DNA of 64,000 nucleotides, from NCBI GenBank assembly GCA_028687545.1, contig JAQTZZ010000013.1, positions 21,635-85,634 on the forward strand, in the 5' to 3' direction. The notes below the pieces were generated by a model, which did no database searches, was not told where the DNA came from, and saw nothing but the letters and a program-made list of their open reading frames with translations. The DNA is from Candidatus Wallbacteria bacterium. Lineage in GTDB: Bacteria > Muiribacteriota > JAQTZZ01. Made by a program: the position numbers and the translations under genes. Shown one piece after another: positions 61,001 through 64,000 of the stretch (positions are counted from its first letter, which is position 1; each line of letters begins with the position of its first letter).

Positions 61001-64000
61001 CTTCCGGTGCAGAATGGAGATTGATTGGAGAAAGCAGTTGGCGCGGATCAGGATCGTGCGCATTAGTGCAGGAAGGCGATGGCTACAAGCTGGAATTCAG
61101 GCAGACCGGAGGGTACTGCACACCAAATGTTCTGAAAGGCGTGATGCCGATTGACGGCACTACCGAAAATGTGACGTATGCTGAATACAATCAGAACCTG
61201 AGCCATAACCTGACAGTAACAATTTCACCTCCAGGTGCGGTTTTTTCAGGAGCAGGGTGGAGATTATCAGGAGAAAACCTGTGGAGAGGTAGCGGCTCAA
61301 GCGTCAGCTTGATTGAAGGCAGTGCCTGTACTGTGGAATATCGTGATGTGATCGGCTATAGCCAGCCTGAATCCGTGCATGGGACTATGGAAGCAGGAGA
61401 TATCACTGTAACCTGCGTATACCAGGCTGTCCCTTGGACCCAGGGCCTGACAGCAGGATTCGGCGGACGCTATGGGCATGGGAACGTGGTCCTGAACGGG
61501 AAAATGTTCGTGATTGGCGGATACGACGGAACATACAGACATGATGTCTGGAGCACAATTGATGGTTTGACCTGGACCAAGGAATGCGATGCTCCTTTTA
61601 GTTCCAGATACCTATTCGGCTGCACAGTTCATGAAGGTAAGATCTGGATTGCAGGCGGGAATGCAAGCACTGTTCTCAAGTCAGATGTCTGGCAGAGCTC
61701 TGACGGAAAGAACTGGACACAAGTGTCTGCTGACGGTGGATTTACTGCAAGAAGCGCAGCAAGTCTGTTGTCGTTTGAAGGCAAACTCTGGCTGATCGGC
61801 GGATGCATAACCGGAGGTGCTAGCAGAAATGATGTCTGGAGCAGTGTTGATGGAATTACCTGGACCAAAGAATGTGACGCTCCTTTCACAAGCCGTTTCT
61901 GCCATGGCACAGAAGTGTATGCCAATAAAATCTGGGTTGTCGGCGGCTACACTACAACCAATAACACTTATTTGAAAGACGTCTGGAACAGCACAGACGG
62001 GAAGAACTGGACCCAGGTGAGCAGCCAAAATCCATTCAGTGCAAGGTATGGGACTTGTACTTCATACAATGGAAGGCTCTGGCTTTCCTGCGGGAAGACC
62101 TATGGGGACACGACAGTTGCAGACATCTGGTACACTAAGGATGGAGTGAACTGGACCCAGGCTTATTCAACAGGCCTTTCTCCAAGATACTGCCATTCCA
62201 TGACAGCATTCAACGGATCTCTCTGGATCATTGCCGGATCTACCGGAACCACGCCATACTTGAACGACACCTGGAGTTATTACGAAGCCCCTGTGCTCGG
62301 ACAATTGACAGTGCAATTGAATCCTGCTGATGCAGTGGCTTCAGGCGCAGGATGGAGAATGACAGGAGAAAGCGTTTGGCGTAATTCAGGCACAAGCGCA
62401 TCAGTGCAGGAAAGCGATGGCTACATGCTGGAATTCAGGCAGACCGGAGGATATTGCACTCCAGATGTTCTGAAAGGTGTGATGCCGCTCATCGGCACTA
62501 CCGAAAATGTGACATATGTTCCTTACAATCAGAATCTTAGCCATAACCTGACTGTTATACTCAATCCTGTTGGTGCAGTTTCTTCAGGAGCAGGATGGAG
62601 ATTATCCGGAGAAATTCAGTGGAGAAACAGTGGAGTAAGCGTCAGCCTGATTGAAGGCAGCAACTATGTTGTGGAATACAGGGACGCTGTCGGATACAGC
62701 CAGCCGGAGTCTGTGTATGGAACTATGGAGGCTGGAGATGTTAATATAACCTGCACTTATCAGGCTGTAGCCTGGACCCAGGGGCAGACTGCAGGATTCG
62801 GCGGACGCTATGGACATGGAAGCGCGGTACTGAATGGGAAGCTGTTCGTAATAGGCGGCTATGACGGAACTTACAGACATGATGTCTGGAGCACTGGTGA
62901 CGGCATTACATGGACCAAGGAATGCGACGCACCTTTCACAGCCCGTTATTCTTTCGGCTGCACAGTGCATGACGGCAAGATCTGGATTGCAGGCGGAGGA
63001 GTAAGCACTGGGCTCAAGGCCGATGTCTGGCAGAGCGCTGATGGCAAGAACTGGACCCAGGTAACTGCTGACGGAGGATTCGGAGCAAGGAATGCAACTG
63101 GACTGGAATCGTTTGGCGGTAAACTCTGGCTGATCGGCGGATGCATAACAGGCAGTGTGAGCAAGAATGATGTCTGGAGCAGTGTCAATGGAATTACCTG
63201 GACCAAGGAGTGCGACGCTCCATTCGCGAGCCGTTATTGCCTGGGCACTGCAGTGTATGACAATAAAATCTGGGCGGTAGGCGGATACACGACTACAAAC
63301 AATACCTATTTACGGGATGTCTGGAACAGCGCAGACGGAGCCAACTGGACCCAGGTATGCAGTCAGGGACCATTCGGCGCAAGATTCGGGACCTGCGCAG
63401 CTTATGACGGCAGGTTGTGGCTCTCCTGCGGGAAGACCACAGGCGGAACAACAGTAGCAGATGTCTGGTACACAAAAGACGGAGTGAACTGGATTCAAGC
63501 TCCTGCTACAGGGCTTTCTCCAAGATATTGTCACTCCATGACAGAATTCAACGGGTCTTTGTGGATCATAGGAGGCTCGACCGGATCTACCCCATATCTG
63601 AACGACACCTGGTGCTATTATGACGATCCTGAAAAATATCTGCTGTCAGTGACTATCACACCGAGCGCTGCAATCACTGCAGGCGCCCAATGGAGCATTG
63701 ACGGAGGGAACACCTGGAACTACAGTGGGGAATCGCTGCAAATTGCGACAGCAACTACTTTTGAGGTCAGCTACAAAGATGTGACAAACTACGTCACTCC
63801 TGCCAACAGTGCAGGTACTATGGAAAATGCTGATATTCAGGTGGCTGGGAACTACCTGCCTGTTTATGGAGCTTTATGGCATCAGACCAACGGCAATGCG
63901 GAATTCCCGCCAAGATACGGAGCAGGTGCAACTGCCTTCACAAATGAACTCTGGGTCACAGGAGGATTCAACGGCACAGCTTATTACTCGGACGTCTGGC
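58072..64000 (+). CDS. Giant repeat protein, 3' part after the IS (runs off the window)
   Basis: Frame open from 58021 to the window end; no stop was seen when read by eye. The first ATG is 58072, but the natural reading begins before the IS. It continues the same architecture: WR units (SMAVNLFPSSAVDSGAKWRL; then at ~58290, 59410, 59640, 59870, 60960, 61210, 62300, 62540, 63640) and kelch propellers at ~58500-59390, 60090-60940, 61430-62280 and 62770-63620, with a new one starting at 63870. The frame is shifted relative to the 5' part by the IS/T-run junction. With the 5' part, the ancestral gene exceeds 5,000 codons. Confidence 0.85.
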   Translation, partial: MAVNLFPSSAVDSGAKWRLSGEDYWRDSLSTIELPEHQSYKLLFSDVQGYHTPMAVSGTLNSDTVINADYRQAHRIDVVISPEDAVYKGAQWKVAGDNPWNYTGNSAYIYEGDNYSIELKPVDDYYQPAAISGVMPQDDLTVEVIYTWKNWTNLNEEAFIPPRFGAAMTVFNGKCWLIGGSDNTSELNDVWCSDNGLTWNVSEECIPGNGRFGHTLTSWNNSLWLICGISGQNYLTDVLRSSDGNTWITETEAAPFGPRFGHSSYALNGKLWVVCGSDGTSLHSDIWSTSNGSDWTLEVQSSLFGARYGQCVVSDGNKAYLIGGCDGTNLLDDVWSTDDGINWTLLTQTAGIGGRFFHSGGVIGDTLIIVGGTLDPDFTMYDPSYYKSSDGFIWQQITDYSGCCARAMAGSVTFNGSMLIACGLCQQGVLGDLWVEAARRSSQSLSVTLQPEAAVAEGAKWRYTGTQDWCDSGTVLFMAQGTAYEIEFKPIQGWQTPANISGTVGSQETVIVQDYMPITHTFTVNLTPQGAVNAGASWKFLGESGWRSSGDAVSVREGGTYEVLFRNDLAGWVAPASISGTMGTSDTTEFAAYSVIPSHKLTVNISPSVAYNAGGKWKLLGESNWRSSGSYVDLLEGATYEITFRDIIGYEPPANITGTVSTTDKSETGTYSAPAWSRQTASAAFGGRYGHGSAVLNGKLFVIGGYDGTYRRDIWSTVDGIAWTKECDVPFAARYSFGCTVHDGKIWIAGGGVSTGTKSDVWQSPDGKNWIQVTADGGYGARNAAVLESFEGKLWLIGGNIAGCSKNDVWSSYNGVTWTKECDALFTSRYCHGTSVYANKIWVVGGYTTTNNTYLRDVWNSADGKNWTQVCSQGPFSARFGTCAAYDGRLWLSCGKTTGGGTVADVWYTKDGVSWTQAVSTGLTSRYCHSMTAFNGSLWIIAGSTGSAPYLNDTWNYYEEPVYGQLTVQLNPADAVTSGAEWRLIGESSWRGSGSCALVQEGDGYKLEFRQTGGYCTPNVLKGVMPIDGTTENVTYAEYNQNLSHNLTVTISPPGAVFSGAGWRLSGENLWRGSGSSVSLIEGSACTVEYRDVIGYSQPESVHGTMEAGDITVTCVYQAVPWTQGLTAGFGGRYGHGNVVLNGKMFVIGGYDGTYRHDVWSTIDGLTWTKECDAPFSSRYLFGCTVHEGKIWIAGGNASTVLKSDVWQSSDGKNWTQVSADGGFTARSAASLLSFEGKLWLIGGCITGGASRNDVWSSVDGITWTKECDAPFTSRFCHGTEVYANKIWVVGGYTTTNNTYLKDVWNSTDGKNWTQVSSQNPFSARYGTCTSYNGRLWLSCGKTYGDTTVADIWYTKDGVNWTQAYSTGLSPRYCHSMTAFNGSLWIIAGSTGTTPYLNDTWSYYEAPVLGQLTVQLNPADAVASGAGWRMTGESVWRNSGTSASVQESDGYMLEFRQTGGYCTPDVLKGVMPLIGTTENVTYVPYNQNLSHNLTVILNPVGAVSSGAGWRLSGEIQWRNSGVSVSLIEGSNYVVEYRDAVGYSQPESVYGTMEAGDVNITCTYQAVAWTQGQTAGFGGRYGHGSAVLNGKLFVIGGYDGTYRHDVWSTGDGITWTKECDAPFTARYSFGCTVHDGKIWIAGGGVSTGLKADVWQSADGKNWTQVTADGGFGARNATGLESFGGKLWLIGGCITGSVSKNDVWSSVNGITWTKECDAPFASRYCLGTAVYDNKIWAVGGYTTTNNTYLRDVWNSADGANWTQVCSQGPFGARFGTCAAYDGRLWLSCGKTTGGTTVADVWYTKDGVNWIQAPATGLSPRYCHSMTEFNGSLWIIGGSTGSTPYLNDTWCYYDDPEKYLLSVTITPSAAITAGAQWSIDGGNTWNYSGESLQIATATTFEVSYKDVTNYVTPANSAGTMENADIQVAGNYLPVYGALWHQTNGNAEFPPRYGAGATAFTNELWVTGGFNGTAYYSDVW
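60092..63640 (+). repeat. Tandem ~1.34-kb modules within the giant gene
   Basis: The motif GGCGGACGCTATGG recurs (last base varies) at 60127, 61462 and 62800, spaced 1335 and 1338 bases (both multiples of three). Each module encodes one six-bladed kelch propeller plus two WR units, and the copies stay very similar at DNA level over long stretches. The third copy diverges after the propeller (~63640). Confidence 0.85.

Noticed and set aside
60000..63620. Several minus-strand ORFs of 60-125 codons opposite the giant gene
   Set aside because: They repeat with the module, have no ribosome-binding sites and are shadows of the kelch-coding strand.

Overview
The window looks like one contig of an uncultured, diderm (two-membrane) bacterium of about 50% GC. 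The envelope assignment rests on two secretin-type outer-membrane proteins, a type III-signal prepilin, a lipobox protein and several Sec signal peptides. Genes are tightly packed, often with ATGA or TTGA start/stop overlaps, and TTG starts are common. The lineage cannot be fixed from sequence alone; the mix of eukaryote-like kinases, radical SAM proteins, kelch and other large repeat proteins fits deep-branching candidate phyla known mainly from metagenomes. There is no rRNA and no CRISPR array; one tRNA (Leu, anticodon CAA) is present.

Left third (1-26.3 kb). Three paralogous Ser/Thr kinases with membrane C-termini (2-2287 cut by the window edge, 3320-5710, 16049-18469) set the theme. The first two lie beside a secreted helical protein, two tandem secretin paralogues and a SPASM radical SAM protein. 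ArgG-ArgH (last two arginine steps), a CBM20-esterase and a YhcC-type radical SAM gene follow. The third kinase heads a tight operon: kinase, ClpB-D2-like AAA+ ATPase, NrdG-like radical SAM activase, zinc-ribbon FHA protein and a membrane spermidine-synthase-like protein. The operon is split between the activase and the FHA gene by a 2.79-kb island bounded by perfect 66-bp direct repeats. The island carries a DUF1016/YhcG nuclease, a DUF262 fragment, an unknown gene and two covarying hairpins.

Middle (26.3-46 kb). Minus-strand genes include two tandem GH3-type adenylating enzymes, a Sel1-repeat protein, a dTMP-kinase-like/diacylglycerol-kinase-like fusion and a trimodular acyl-CoA-synthetase/ACP/PlsC protein. 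The last two, and perhaps the GH3 pair, point to an unusual lipid pathway. Around them are a HExxH mini-protein, a CPBP protease, a metallophosphoesterase, PspC, a pseudopilin, tRNA-Leu, a lipoprotein, two HD hydrolases (one HD-GYP), TrmB, a polysaccharide deacetylase with an in-frame palindromic insert, and an orphan response regulator.

Right third (46-64 kb). A membrane-anchored HEAT-like protein is translationally coupled to a giant surface/secreted repeat protein that runs off the window. The giant protein has a probable signal peptide displaced by one T in a seven-T run, a permuted-papain-like N-terminal domain, about 35 'GAxWRLSGE' beta units and at least six kelch propellers. An IS3-family element at 56798-58033 splits it. 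After the IS the reading frame stays open to the window end and includes about 1.34-kb tandem modules that look recently amplified.
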